From NCBI RefSeq assembly GCF_003086295.3, contig NC_092054.1, positions 18,611,878 through 18,675,877 of the forward strand: DNA of 64,000 bases, given 5' to 3'. The first letter of the stretch is position 1; every line of letters starts with the position of its first letter. Origin of the DNA: Arachis hypogaea (taxonomy: Eukaryota > Streptophyta > Magnoliopsida > Fabales > Fabaceae). Both the position numbers and the translations under genes were made by a program. Under the pieces are notes generated by a model that was not told where the DNA came from, ran no database searches, and saw nothing but the letters and a program-made list of their open reading frames with translations. This document shows, in pieces, positions 46,080 to 57,029 of this stretch.

Positions 46080-47680
46080 TGTTGAGTTGAGAATTCAACT
46101 AATTTAAATGATGATGACAAACATTGATTTATTGGATTAAACACTCAATTAGTTTTGATTGCTTTAGTTAATGTTGCAGGTCAAAAGAAAATTAAAGAAG
46201 CAGTAACCCAAAGCAATGAAACCAAGAAATAAAGGTTGTTGGTGGATTCTTTAACTCTCAAACAAAGCCCAAAAAAATAAAACAAAAAAATCAATTAGGC
46301 TGAATGGAAAGTCAAGCCAATCCAAGCCCAAGTCAATTCATCCAAGTTGAAGTCAACCAAAGCCAATTCACAATGCTTTCTTCGGTCAGTTTCATGCAGA
46401 AAGAAAGAGAAAGCTTCTTCCTGGTTCATTCACCAGGGAAGAAAGAAAGAGAAAGGTAAATCACAAAAGCAAATATTTAATCGCCCTAATCAAAGCAAGC
46501 TAAGCTAAGTCGGGGGATAAAGATGATTTATTTCTATTTACATGCAAGTTAATTTCTTCACTTCTTCATATCTCTGTAACGCCACTTTGGGATAAATGGA
46601 GAAAGTAGTTTATGATTTTCATTGCTGTGAATCAATGGCTTAAAAAGTTACTTGGAGTCAAAGCACACTTTCAATGGTTTGAATTTGGGATTATCATTGA
46701 GTAAGCTCACATCTGTTGACATGTTGTTTTCAGTCAAACAAATATTTCAAATTGAAATCCCTAATTTAGGGATTGATTGAAGAAAGAGAAGGGATGAACC
46801 ATGCAAGCTCAAGGTCCAAGAAGTTGACTTGATAGAAACTCCAACTGTGACTCAATATAAGGTACAATAAGAAAAAAATGTTTCTGGTTGGGACTCAAGG
46901 AGAGAGATCCCGAATTGAGAGCTGTGTGTGAAACCTCACTACTAAGTTGGAAATATTGGAAGCATTGCACCTACACTAAAGGGAGCACTTTGTCAAGATG
47001 AAAAATGAAGTTATGAGTTTAGATGCTGGATTCAGTGCATAGAGTTAAAGCTGTGAATCATCAATCTCCTTCATATTTTACTATTTGTTGTTTCAGTTTC
47101 AATATATATCTTTCTGTATTTTCTTTGAGAGATAAAAGGTTGAAAGAGAGACATTGAGAAAAAGCCTAAGAGTAAAAAGGCTGACTGAAACACTTGAGAG
47201 AAAAGCCAAGAGTGATTTCAGATTTCTTTTAGTTGTATTTTCTGTCTTGTATCAAGTACCTGTGTGGTGTCCCTTGCTAAGTTGGGTAAGCACCTAGTGT
47301 AAAGAGTTTAAGTATTAGCATAACCAAGTCAAGTTTAGGAAGAAACTTGTGTGTCCAGATAGATTGTGTGAATCCTAGAAAATTGGTGTATGTAATACTT
47401 TGACTATAGTAAAAATTTCATCACATTTGTGGTGGAGACTGGATGTAGGTTGCATTGTACAAGACAACTGAACTAGGATACATGACTGTGTCATCTTCTT
47501 CCTCTCATTTGTTATTCTGTTTTCTGAAATTTATGAGACAAAACTAAATTGTCTCTTAAATTTTTCGCTACACAGTTCAAACAGAAATCAAGATTGAAGT
47601 TTGGTATTAAAGGTTTATTCTATTAAAGTAAAAGAAGGCCATATATTCAACCCCCCTTCTCTAAACCTTTTGTAACCTTA
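46080..47680 (+). repeat. SIRE-type 5' LTR
   Basis: 1601 bp, paired with 54752-56259. One base (C of the terminal CA) seems lost at its 3' end compared with the other LTR. Confidence 0.93.
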
Positions 47681-47683
47681 AAT

Positions 47684-47697
47684 TGGTATCAAGAGCC
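47684..47697 (+). promoter_or_regulatory. SIRE-type primer-binding site (tRNA-Met)
   Basis: TGGTATCAAGAGCC lies just after the 5' LTR. It differs slightly from the common TGGTATCAGAGCC; such variants are usual for copia elements. Confidence 0.85.
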
Positions 47698-47740
47698 AAG
47701 GTGTCAAGAATCAAGCTTCACATCTTGGAGCAAAGGTCCA

Positions 47741-49600
47741 ATGGCGAACAATTCGGGCACAACCACGGTTGCCTACACTCTAACAAAAGGTCACTCAAAC
47801 AACAAGCCTCCCTTCTTCAACGGAAAGAAATATGCCTACTTGAAAGAAAGAATGCGGATCTTCATTCAATCAATTGACTACAACATATGGAAGATAGTGA
47901 CGAATAGTTCTAAAATCCCTACAAAGACATGTGCTGATGGAGTAGTGACTTCAAAGGAAGAAGCTGAATGGAATGATAATGATAAAAAGAAGGTGGAGCT
48001 GAATGCTAAAGCAATAAACTTGCTGCATTGTGCTATCAGCTTTGAGGAGTACCAAAAGATGTCTAGATGCAAGACGACCAAACAAATCTAGGAGAAACTC
48101 CAGGTTACACAAAAAGGTACCAAACAGGTCAAAGAAACAAGGATTGATATGCTACAAAAAGAATACGAGATGTTTACCATAAAGGATGGAGAAAGCATTG
48201 ATGAAATATTTGAGAGATTCTTAATCATTACCAACAGCCTTGATGCTATGGGCTTGACACACACTGAACAAATCTTAGTGAGAAAAGTCCTTAGAAGCCT
48301 CACAAAAGAGTGGGAAACAAAAGCCACTGTCCTAGCTGAGAATAACAACTTAAGTCCTAAAATCAAAAGTAGAACCAAATGAGAGCGAGTCTAGTGACAG
48401 TTTTTCAAATGATAAAATTGTATTTTTTGCTAGGAGACTAAGGGGACTAATGAGGAACAAAGGCAGGTACAAGGACTTAAGCTCAAAGGAATACAAGAAG
48501 GACTTGAGCAAAGTGATATGCCACAATTGCAAGGAGGTTGGACACTTTAAGTACAACTGCTCAAAGCTCAAGAAGGAAGAAAAATGGAAGAAAAAAAAAA
48601 GAGAGTACTCATGACATCTTGGGAGGATCTTGAGAGCGATTCGGATGTGGAAGAGGACTCCAAACACGAAGCCCAAGTCTGCTTCATGGCTGGTGAAGAT
48701 CAACTGGAAGAGGTAAATTATTATGATTTATCCATGGATGATTTACACATCATTATAGATGATCTTACCCATCTTTCTGAAAAGTTGTTGAAAAATATAA
48801 TAAATATAAATCTGAAAATGAGATGTTGAAGGCAGAAAATAATTCCTTAAAAGAAAAAGTAAAAGAAATAGAATGTGCAATGGATCTTATTGACGAAAAT
48901 AGGTTTTTGAAATCTGAAATTGAAAGACTTAAAGGAAAGCACATTGTGGATCCTTCACAAGAACTTGTTGCTGAAAATGAAAGGCTAAATGAAATGATCA
49001 ATAGATTGAATAGTGATTTAGTAAGAACAGTTCTAGTAACTTGGACAAATTACTTGCCAATCAAAGACTATTGTTTGAAAAATCTGGTTTAAGCTATGTG
49101 ACAAAAAAGAGTGCGATTTTTAAGAATTCTTCTACAAAATTCATGGCATCTTCTTCAAAAACAAAATCCACCATAAAAAATCTGGTCTTGGATATATTCT
49201 CGCCTTTGAAGAGGAATTTGAAAAATCTTATTTTGATGAAACTGCATCATCTTCAAGAACCGAACCTGCATCAAACAAGTTGAATCTGGGATATGTTTCA
49301 AACAATGAGATTGCTTTCAAAAAACCACAGTTTCGTGCATTTGCAAAAAGAGATGCTAATAATAAAAATAACTTTATCAAAAGAAATGCATTTTTTTCAA
49401 AAACCAGAAAATCTCACTCTTTTGATCATTTCCAACATCAAAACTTAAATTAATTTCAGCAACATGCACCAGAAAATTATTGTTTTATTTATAAGAAAAT
49501 TGGTCACTTCTACTTACAATGCTTTATCAAAAAAAGAAGAGTAGGAAACCAAACTTACAATGTTATTTGTAATTTTAATGCACTTGGCCAACCAAGGTGG
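47741..49600 (+). pseudogene. SIRE-type gag with zinc knuckle and coiled coil
   Basis: Start ATG 47741. A copia gag domain runs to about 48350 (PFFNGKKYAYLKERMRIFI, WETKATVLAE), broken by TAG 48089-48091 and a frame change near 48360. The CCHC knuckle CHNCKEVGHFKYNC lies at 48519-48560. A Lys/Glu-rich coiled coil (48823-49030) follows, then a basic tail with a second, degenerate knuckle-like CFIYKKIGHFYLQCF near 49482-49525. Gag would form the particle shell. Frame changes near 48600, 49030 and 49290 break it. Confidence 0.83.
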
Positions 49601-52600
49601 ATTAACTTCAAAGGATCCAAATTAATTTGGATACCTAAGGTTACTTAAGATTGTATGCAGATTTGTCTAGCATCCAAGAAGAAGAAAGACATGTGGTACT
49701 TGGATGACAGATGTTCTAGGCACATGACGGGAAGGTCAATATTCTTCATCAAACTCAACAAGTATAATAGAGGGTTTGTGACCTTTAGAGATGATGGTAA
49801 GGTCAAAATTATAGCAGTTGGAAAAGTAGGTAAAAATTATTCTTCCTTCATTAATGATGTCTTTTTAGTTGATGGTTTGAGGCATAATCTGTTGAGTATC
49901 AATTAGTTGTGTGATTTAGGTTACTTAGTGATATTCAAAAGATTAGAATACCGAGTGATGAGTGAAAAGACTAATGAGGTACTGTATATTGCAAATTGGT
50001 GTGATAATGTGTATGACCTCACTCTTAATGAGCTAAATTATCAAAATGTAGCTTGTTTTCACTCCAAAGATTCTGAAAAATGGCTATAGCACAAAAGATT
50101 GGGTCATACAAGCATGTTCCAAATAAACAAGCTAGTTAAGAAGGGATTAGTAAGAGGTCTTTCTTTGATAAAATTTGACAAAGATATCACTTGTGATGCT
50201 TGTCAAAGGGGTAAACAAACAAAGAATTTTTTTTTAAATCAAAGGAATACATCTCTACTAAAAGACCACCTGAAATGCTACATATTGATCTATTTGGTCC
50301 AACAAGAACTCAAAGTTTAGGTGGTAAACATTATGGTTTAGTGATTGTGGACGACTACACAAGATTTGGTTGGGTTTTGTTTCTTACTCATAAAAATGAT
50401 GCATTTGCGGCTTTTGAAGTTTTCAGCAAAAGAATTCAAAATGAAAAAGATTTAAAGATTGTTTCCATTAGAAGTGATCATGGCAAAGAATTTGAAAACC
50501 AATATTTTGAATCCTTTTGTGAGGAATTTGAAATATCATAAAATTTCTCTTTTCCAAGAACACCACAACAAAATGGTATTGTAGAAAGAAGAAATAGAAG
50601 CATACAAGAAATGGCAAGAGCTATGCTATGTGAAAGTGATATTCCAAAATTTCTTTGGGCTGAAGCTGTTAATACTGCTTGTCACATGTTAAATAGAATA
50701 ATCATAAGGAAACTTTTGAAAAAAACTCCTTTTGAACTTTGGAAAGGTCACCTACTAAATCTGAATTATTTATATATATTTGGATGCAAATGTTTTGTTG
50801 TAAATAATAAAGAAAACTTAGGACAATTTGATCCAAAGACATATGAGTGTTTATTTGTAGAATATTTTATCACTAGCAAAACTTATAGAGTTTACCATTA
50901 AGATGCTAGAATCATTGATGAGTCCATACATGTTCTCTTTTATGATACTAACTTGGTTCAAAGTATCTTAGAAGATTGTGATGCAGGAACTCAAGTTGAA
51001 GGCAACAAGGGAGAAGCCCAAAATCATGAGGAAGAAATTCCTGGACTACCTGAATCTAAAATTGCTGCTGCAGGACACAATTCTATTTTATCTCCTAAAA
51101 TAGGTGAAATTCCTAAGAATACCAGCTTTTTGGATCCCTCAGTGACCAAATCTGCTCCTAGATCCACTAGACCCCATGAGTAAAAATTTTTAAAGAATTA
51201 TCCACAAGAATTTGTCATTCGGGACGTCTCTTAAGGTGTCAAAACTCGATCTCCACTAGAAAAGCTAATAAAGAATCAAACCTAACTTTTCTCTCTCAAA
51301 TGGAACCACAAAATATCAAGAAAGCACTTGATGACCTCTCTTGGGTAAAGGCTATGGAGAAAGAGCTTTTGAGTTTGAAAAGAATCAAGTTTGGACACTT
51401 GTTCCAAAGCCAAATGAAAAGAAAATGACCAGCACCAAGTGGATCTTCCAGAACAAGTTGGATGAAGATAGAAGCATAGCTAGAAACAAAGCAAGATTGG
51501 TGACACAAGGATATGATCAAGAGAAAGGAATAGACTTTGATGAATCCTTTTCCCCTGTTGCCCGAATGGAAGCCATAAGACTTCTTCTTGCTTATGCTGC
51601 TTATTGTGGTTTTAAATTATTTTAAATGGATGTGAAATGTGCATTTTTAAATGGAGTAATAGATAGAAAAGTGTATGTGGCTCAGCCACCTGGTTTTGAA
51701 AATAAAGAGCTTCCAAATCATGTTTTCAAACTTTCAAAGGCTCTTTATGGCCTAAGACAAGCTCTTAGAGCTTGTTATGAAAGACTTAGTTTTTTTCTCT
51801 TGAAAAACGAATTTCAAAGAGGCACCACAGACACTACTCTATTTATTAAAAATTCAAATGATTCTTTTATTCTAATCCAAATTAATGTTGACGACATCAT
51901 TTTTGGATTAGCTAATGAAACCCTTTGTGCTGAATTTGGAAAACTCATGACAAGTGAATTCGACATGAGTATGATGGGTGAACTTAATTTCTTCCTTGGA
52001 GTTCAAATAAAGCAAACTAAAAATGGAATTTTTATTCATCAAGAGAAGTATGCCAAGGAACTAGTTAATAAATTTGGTATGAAAAATACCATACCCATGG
52101 GAACACCCAAGCATCCTAACTCAAAGTTAGAAAATTGTGAAACTGAGAAAGATGTTGATGAGACTAGGTATGAAGGAATGATTGGTTCTCTCGTGTACCT
52201 AACATCCTCTAGACTTGATATAGTGCAAAGTGTCGGAATTTGTTCCAAATTTCAATTACAACCTAAAGAGTCACATCTTTCTGCAGTTAAAAGGATTATT
52301 AGATATGTTCATGGCACATCCAATTTTGGTTTATGGTATCCCAAGACTAACGATTTTTCTGCAGTTGGTTATTGTGATGCAGACTTTGTCGAAGATAGAA
52401 TTGATAGAAGAAGTACTTCAGGCATATGCTATTTTTTTGGAAGGTCTTTAAATGTCTGGTCTAGTAAGAAGCAATCCACAGTGGCTTTATCCACTGCTGA
52501 GGCTGAGTATATTGCTGCCTCCTCTTGTTGTTCACAACTTCTTTGGTTGAAAACTCAACTTACTGATTATAAATTAAATGCTGATAATATTCTCTTGCTG

Positions 52601-52780
52601 TGTGATAATATGAGTACTATAAATATTTCCAAAAATCTAGTGTTGCATTCAAGAACTAAACATATTGAAGTGAGATTTCACTCAATAAGGGAACATGTTC
52701 AAAAGGAAAATATTAGTATTTAATTTGTTAAATCAGAAGATCAATTAGCTAATATTTTCACCAAACCTCTGGCTGAGTAG
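49601..52780 (+). pseudogene. SIRE-type pol: protease, integrase, RT, RNase H (broken)
   Basis: Protease active site reads WYLDDRCSRHMTG (Asp codon 49703-49705), with DR where SG is expected. The pre-integrase domain ends in HKRLGHTS and CDACQRGKQ (50093-50220). Integrase core 50275-50700: HIDLFGP, VDDYTRFGWV, SDHGKEFEN, PQQNGIVERRNR. RT 51310-52240: [37 protein letters not shown] at 51887-51895. RNase H 52360-52720: DADFVEDRIDRRSTSG and STAEAEYIAA. Stops: 49904, 50087, 50539, 50899, 51623 and 52721, before TAG 52778-52780. Frameshifts near 50250 and 51200. Confidence 0.9.
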
Positions 52781-53468
52781 ATTTAGTAAACTAAGAACTA
52801 ATCTAGGCATTCTGAATTATGATTCCTTATTTAAATCTTGCTGATGTGTTTGTTGAAGTTTTGACTCTCGGGTTGGGAAGAGACAATCTGGACAAATGAA
52901 GAACCATCATCCTAAAAAAATTTTTTTGGGCTCAATGGCAAGTTCTGAATCTTCTGGGCCAATCTTTTAGTTCAGAGTTCTTGTGGTCCAATATGTTTCC
53001 TTAAATTCTATCATCTCTGGGCCCAATGAGTGTTACATCATCCATATGTGACTTTTTGTTTTGTCTTTTAGTGAAAAAAAATTCATTTTAAAATTAGCTT
53101 TGTTTTACCTAGTATTTTATTTTTTAATAAAATCAAATCAATTTTTTTAATGATGTCAAGTCTTTTCAAGGTCTAGTCATAGGTGATACAATTGCATGTT
53201 TTCAAGAAATCTTTTTCTTGTTGCAGTTACCAAATCTTTCTCTTCATAACTTCTTCTACAACCTCTTCGTTTCCTCCCCACTATCATTAGTGCCTTGTTT
53301 GTGTGAAACCCTTGCTCCACACCAATGAGAAAGAAAATTGTTATTTAAAAGAGTCCCAGGACCAAAATCTTCAAACTCTCTGAAAAACCTAAAACTTCTC
53401 CTCACTCCAAAGATCAAACTTTTACACCATCACCCTCTCCTCCAACCTCTCCTCCTCGCACCGATCCA

Positions 53469-54005
53469 ATGGCAAGTACCAAAACAACTCCAATGTATGT
53501 TTTATCTTTCAAACCTACAGCTCCACCTAGTGCTCCCTCTCGGCCAAGCACCTCGAAGGGAAAGCGTCCTGCTGCTGAGGAGCCTGTGCCTGAACTATCT
53601 CGACCTAAGCCTAGGTCAACTCTTCAACGTTCTCAAAGAGTGAAATAGCAAAGAAAGGGGCCTACTCAAACTGAAAAAGTGGTTCTTGATGATGATGATG
53701 ACTATGAGCTTGATGAATCTCATCCTCCCTTTGTCTCGGGAACTTCGGCCTCTACTAGACATAAATCACTTCTGTATAGAGTGGTAAAAGATGTAATCTA
53801 AGAATTTGTCTCTCAATCCAACCATCTGATCACATTAAGCAAAGATCAAAGGAAACTTGCTTCCAAGCATGAAAACTTCCTCAAAAATTCCAGAGATAGA
53901 GTGGTAGTTCTCATGAAATTAATTGACAATATCCATGAAGATGACACTATGGTCACTGTCCCTGAAAACCCTGCTGATTCTGAGGAGGATGGTTCGAATG
54001 CTTGA
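53469..54005 (+). pseudogene. SIRE-type extra ORF after pol (env-position)
   Basis: Frame from ATG 53469 to TGA 54003-54005 (178 codons), interrupted by TAG 53646-53648 and a TAA near 53799. It has a Pro/Ser/Lys-rich N-terminus (APPSAPSRPSTSKGKRP), an acidic Asp run (DDDDDYELDE), an amphipathic helical part (about residues 115-155), and an acidic C-terminus. No clear transmembrane span. Position and composition fit the short ORF after pol in SIRE/Maximus copies. Function is unknown and it is not intact here. Confidence 0.6.
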
Positions 54006-54751
54006 GGATGTCTCTTCCATTGCTGTTTTCTTTTTTTTTTTTTGGATAATTGTCTCATGGAACAATTGTAGTTTATTTTAGACTTTGTCTTATTTCGGAT
54101 GACTGTAAATAATTAACTAATGCTTTACTTTGCTTTTGTTTTATCTAGTTATTTGGACTCTGTACTCTTACAGCTTTTTGTAGGTTTGATATTGATCTTA
54201 TTTTCTCTTTTGATGAAAAAAGGCGGAGTAGCAAAGAGAGAGCAGATTAATGTTATGAATGCTTGATTTTTTCTTATTATTGGTTTGCATACTCTGCTTT
54301 TTGAAATACTATTAAAATGATCTATTTTGAATTCTTCCTTGCCTATGTTTGGTCATGACACAATCAAGTGTTTTTGAATAATTTTTGTACTGGAATCAAA
54401 ATTTAAATTTATTGGCTGGATTCTGGTTAATGCTTGAATAAAGCCAGTGCGACACAGATGCTTCTTGTGGTACTGGATTTCTGTGTGTTTAGTTACATGG
54501 ATTAAAAGTGTCATACCAAAATCAGTTTGTACAAACTTGTGTATGCTGTGAATAGTTGTGCTATTTTTATGAAAAATACATGAACAGAAAATTAAAGAAG
54601 AGCACAAATTCAGGGTGAGCAACCCTTGAAAAGGAAAGGGGAAGCAAGTCAAAAGCAAGTGATATCATCTAAAGAGAAGTACTTTAACTCTATCTAATTC
54701 AATCCTTTTGATCATCTTTCTTAACACTATGTTTGTCATCAAGGGAGAGAT
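54006..54751. other. SIRE-type 3' non-coding region and polypurine tract
   Basis: No open frame of note. GATGAAAAAAGGCGGAGTAG near 54212 is the purine-rich motif often seen ahead of SIRE 3' ends. The sequence just before the 3' LTR, ATCAAGGGAGAGAT (54738-54751), is the likely plus-strand primer. Confidence 0.65.
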
Positions 54752-56259
54752 TGTTGAGTTGAGAATACAACTAATTTAAATGATTATAACAAACATTAAT
54801 TTACTGGGTTAAACACCCAACTAGTTTTGATTGCTTTAGTTCGTGTTGTAGGCTAAAAAAAGTTGGGCTAAATGAAAAGTCAAGCCAATCCAAGCCCAAG
54901 TCAATTCATCCAAGTTGAAGCCAACCAAAGTCAACGTTCACAAGGCTTTCTTCGGTCAGATTCATGAAGAAAGAGAGAGAAAGTTTCTTCCTGGTTCATT
55001 CACCAGAGAAAAAAGAAAAAGAAAGGTAAATCATAAAAGCAAATGTCTAATCACCCTAATCAAAGCAAGTTAAGCTAAGTCAGAGGATAAAGGTGATTTA
55101 TTTCTATTTACATGCAAGTTAATTTTTTCACTTCTTCTTCATATCTCTGCAACGCCAATTTGGGATAAATGGAGAAAGTGGTTGCTGATTTTCATTGCTG
55201 TGAATCAATGGCTTAAAAAGTTATTTGGAGCCAAAGCACACTTTCAATAGTTTGGATTTAGGATTATCACTGAATAAGCTCACATCTGCTGACATGTTGT
55301 CTTCGGTCAAACAAATATTTCAAATTGAAATCCCTAATTTAGGGGTTGATTGAAGAAAGAGAAAGGTTGAACCATGCAAACTTAAGGTCCAAGAAGTTGA
55401 CTTGAGGGAAAGTCCAACTGTGACTCAGCACAAGGTACAAAAAGAAAAAAATGTTTCTGGTTGGGACTCAAGGAGAGAGAACCCGAATTGAGAGCTGTGT
55501 GTGAAACCTTACTACTGAGTTGGAAGTCTTAGAAGCATTGCACCTACACTAAAGGGAGTACTACGCCAAGATGAAGAACGAAGTTATGAGTTCAGATGCT
55601 GGGTTCAGTGCATAGAGTTAAAGCTGTGAATCATCAATCTCCTTTATGTTTTACTGTTTTGTATTTCAGTTTCAGTGTATATCTTTCTGTATTTTCTTTG
55701 AGAGGTAAAAGGTTGAAAGAGAGATATTGAGAAAAAGCCTAAGAGTAAAAAAGGCTGAGTGAAACACTTGAGAGAAAAGCCAAGAGTGATTTCAGATTTT
55801 TTTTTTTGTTGTATTTTCTGTCTTGTATCAAGTACTTGTGTGGTCCCCCTTGCTAAGTTGGGTAAGCACTTAGTGTAAAGAGTTTAGGTATTAGTATAAT
55901 CAAGTCAAGTTTATGTAAAAATTTGTGTGTCCAGATAGGATTGTGTGAATCCTAGAAAATTGGTATATGTAATACTCTGACTATAGTGAAAATTTCACCA
56001 CAGTTGTGGTGGAGACTAGATGTAGGTTGCATTGCATAAGACAACTGAACCAGGATACACGACTGTGTCATCTTCTTCCTCTCATTTGCTATTCTGTTTT
56101 TTGAAATTTATGAGACAAAACTAAATTGTCTCTTAAATTTTCTGCTGCACAGTTCAAACAGAAATCAAGATTGAAGTTTGGTATTAAAGGTTTATTCTAT
56201 TAAAGTAAAAAAAGGTCATAGATTCAACCCCCTCTTCTCTAAGCCTTCTGTAACCTTCA
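54752..56259 (+). repeat. SIRE-type 3' LTR
   Basis: 1508 bp, ends TAACCTTCA. Shorter than the 5' LTR because of one internal gap of about 100 bp. Confidence 0.93.
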
Positions 56260-57029
56260 AAATCCATATTGCTTTGATGACTTCGATCAATTGGGTAACA
56301 AGAACAATCGATTGAATTAGAAAAAACAGACATGTCTTGCAAAATTCAATCGATTGTTTAGCAATTCCAATCGTTTGAATTTTGGAAAACCCGGAAATTC
56401 AATCTATTGTGTTGTATGTCCAATCGATTGAATTTTCAAGAAACATGATTTCACCAGAGTTTACGGATGTAACGTATCAAAGATAAAATTATAATTGATT
56501 AGGATTACCAAAATATTTATTACGATTAATGGAAGATCTAATTCGTTATTATTTTTGTTCTTGATTATTAATAAATATGATAGATGAATGATAAAATAAT
56601 AATTTATAAAATAAAAAATAGATTTTATAATTAAATAATATATAAATAATTAATTTGTAATTAAAATTAAATAAGGACTATTTAATAGTTATTAAAAAAC
56701 TTAAAAAATATGTTTTGTTATAGGATCATTTAATGGTCCAAATGTTTTAGGACCATCGAATCCGGTGTCACCTGAACATTATTAGACATTGTCTTCCACT
56801 CTTTTCTCTCTAGGCACTTGTCACACACTACTCTTGACAACAAAATCATATAGGTGTAGAAAGAATATTCTTTCTACACTATAGAATTCACCTTTTATAA
56901 AAAACAATGTAAAATTTAAATTTTCAATGTATTTGTTAGACATTTATTAAAGTAAATTATTTAAAATTTTCTATTACTAGTAATCTTAACTTGTGCCCTT
57001 ATGACACAAGTTAGCTATATTCTTAATAA

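Larger units (their letters stand above)
46080..56259 (+). mobile_element. SIRE/Maximus-type Ty1/copia retrotransposon, inserted in DNA element 2
   Basis: LTRs 46080-47680 (1601 bp) and 54752-56259 (1508 bp) start TGTTGAGTTGAGAAT and end near TAACCTT(C)A. Flanks are AAAAC (46075-46079) and AAATC (56260-56264), one mismatch. A tRNA-Met-type PBS, copia gag-pol order, an extra ORF after pol and a 10.2-kb total size match SIRE/Maximus. The 3' LTR lacks about 100 bp present near 46185-46290 of the 5' LTR. Sampled stretches differ by about 7%. Many stops and two frameshifts make it inactive. Confidence 0.93.
45333..56767. mobile_element. Long-inverted-repeat DNA transposon 2, inserted in the right arm of element 1
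   Basis: Left arm 45333 to about 45835 is matched in reverse complement by about 56260-56767: TAATCGATGGTCC at the left tip, GGACCATCGAATC at the right tip, and arms of about 480-500 bp. It is flanked by 9-bp near-duplicates TTATCTGAA (45324-45332) and TCACCTGAA (56768-56776); the uninterrupted left arm of element 1 holds this site once (TTCAGGTAA near 43673). A 9-bp duplication and long TIRs fit Mutator-like elements. Without the SIRE-type insertion it is about 1.25 kb, with no coding capacity. Confidence 0.82.
43510..57018. mobile_element. Long-inverted-repeat DNA transposon 1 (MULE-like), split by nested insertions
   Basis: The left arm, 43510-43990, is matched in reverse complement by a right arm in two pieces: 45000-45332 and 56768-57018. 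Matching landmarks: GTCCCCTGAAGCACGTG (43692) versus CACGTGCTTCAGGGGAC (45293), and AGAGTAGTGTGTGACAAG (43611) versus CTTGTCACACACTACTCT (56818). The outer tips share TAGCTAA...GGGCACA. The core (minus insertions) is about 2.1 kb and encodes no transposase. The outer target duplication is not clear. Long arms favour a Mutator-like non-autonomous or foldback element. Confidence 0.8.

Noticed and set aside
53338..53643. 101-codon Leu/Pro-rich frame after SIRE pol
   Set aside because: It overlaps the better supported ATG 53469 frame, which continues through two stops with a consistent acidic and helical composition.
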